DNA of 64,000 nt, taken from NCBI RefSeq assembly GCF_000423705.1, contig NZ_AUIM01000012.1, positions 124,001 through 188,000 on the forward strand. The letters run 5' to 3'. This DNA comes from Stappia stellulata DSM 5886 (GTDB lineage: Bacteria; Pseudomonadota; Alphaproteobacteria; Rhizobiales; Stappiaceae). Each line of letters opens with the position of its first letter. Within the stretch, counting starts at the first letter, position 1. The notes beneath the pieces were generated by a model. It worked only from the letters and a program-made list of their open reading frames with translations, searched no databases and was not told the DNA's origin. Positions 63,489 through 64,000 of the stretch are shown piece after piece. Both the position numbers and the translations under genes were made by a program.

Positions 63489-64000
63489 TCAGGCGGGAAC
63501 CTTGACCTTCGCCTTGGTGTTGGCGAGCACGTCCTCGATGGTGACGTCGGGAGCCAGTTCAACCACGTCCAGGCCGTCGTCGGTGACGTCGAAGACACCG
63601 AAGTTGGTGATGATGCGGTTGACGCATTTCACGCCGGTCAGCGGCAGGGTGCATTCCGGCAGCAGCTTGGGATCGCCGGCCTTGGAGGTGTGATCCATGA
63701 TCACCACAACGCGCTTGACGCCGGCGACCAGATCCATCGCGCCGCCCATGCCCTTGACCATCTTGCCCGGGATCATCCAGTTCGCCAGATCGCCGGTCTC
63801 CGACACTTCCATGGCGCCGAGAATGGCCATGTCGATGTGGCCGCCCCGGATCATCGCGAAGCTGTCGGCGGACGAGAAGAAGCTCGTCTGGGGCAGCTCG
63901 GTGATCGTCTGCTTGCCGGCGTTGATCAGGTCGGGGTCGATCTCGTCCTCGGTCGGGAACGGGCCCATGCCGAGCATGCCGTTTTCCGACTGGAGCGTCA
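63489..64000 (-). CDS. scoB: 3-oxoacid CoA-transferase subunit B (partial at right edge)
   Basis: The coding frame runs to the window edge; the visible 170 residues include [15 protein letters not shown], a signature with the catalytic glutamate of CoA transferase subunit B, and the end [36 protein letters not shown]. It transfers CoA from succinyl-CoA to a 3-oxoacid such as acetoacetate; pcaJ (3-oxoadipate) is a close alternative. Subunit A is expected just outside the window. Confidence 0.88.
   Translation of the reverse strand, partial: TLQSENGMLGMGPFPTEDEIDPDLINAGKQTITELPQTSFFSSADSFAMIRGGHIDMAILGAMEVSETGDLANWMIPGKMVKGMGGAMDLVAGVKRVVVIMDHTSKAGDPKLLPECTLPLTGVKCVNRIITNFGVFDVTDDGLDVVELAPDVTIEDVLANTKAKVKVPA

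Overview
The window is a GC-rich chromosomal stretch that looks like a member of the Alphaproteobacteria, probably the Hyphomicrobiales (Rhizobiales), perhaps close to the Stappia/Labrenzia group. Supporting markers are an Omp2b-type alphaproteobacterial porin, a BA14K-family protein, a RirA-type Rrf2 iron regulator with its three cysteines at residues 91, 99 and 105, an agl operon in the aglEFGAK order known from Sinorhizobium, and the cysG-DUF2849-cysI-cysH-DUF934 cluster. The genus is inference. I see no rRNA, tRNA, insertion sequence, prophage or CRISPR array; the region reads as ordinary chromosome built from metabolic and transport modules with local regulators.

Layout. 0-5.4 kb: thiamine-precursor salvage (thiY-tenA-thiZ-thiX), a thiamine pyrophosphokinase and a SAF-domain dehydrogenase. 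5.7-9.4 kb: a chemoreceptor with a duplicated CHASE3 sensor and L-serine dehydratase. 9.5-18 kb: tryptophan/kynurenine catabolism (GntR regulator, kynU-kynA-kynB) followed by a complete branched-chain-type ABC importer. 18-20.7 kb: rirA and a TetR/MFS divergent pair with a doubled operator. 20.8-31 kb: a TetR regulator, enoyl-CoA hydratase, acyl-CoA ligase, MaoC-like dehydratase, a cold-shock gene, and an opposing operon of a second branched-chain-type importer plus an alpha/beta hydrolase. 31-37 kb: BA14K protein, a GAF-PAS-GGDEF protein, a flavoprotein, a glycosyltransferase and the porin. 37-45 kb: the alpha-glucoside operon aglEFGAK and its LacI regulator. 45-47 kb: a thiolase and a HAD-like protein. 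47.7-53.4 kb: sulfate assimilation. 53.9-59.3 kb: an MDR reductase, a lytic transglycosylase, periplasmic MsrA, an aldehyde dehydrogenase and an SDR. 59.4-64 kb: an alanine/sodium symporter with a universal stress protein and Lrp regulator, a two-receiver GGDEF protein, and the start of a 3-oxoacid CoA-transferase operon.

The most interesting signal is regulatory. A 17-bp element (TGATTCAT, two variable bases, TTCATGT) lies upstream of the TetR/ligase/hydratase operon at 20.8 kb and again, 15 of 17 bases identical, upstream of the second importer operon at 31.1 kb. The two convergent operons probably form one regulon for import, hydrolysis, CoA activation and hydration of an unidentified acid. 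Other useful signals are a doubled 16-bp operator between a TetR gene and an MFS gene, two identical 14-bp operators upstream of aglE/aglR, an intercistronic 15-bp hairpin in the second importer operon, and hairpins in the cold-shock leader. All calls rest on reading the sequence and remembered family features; no database search was run.
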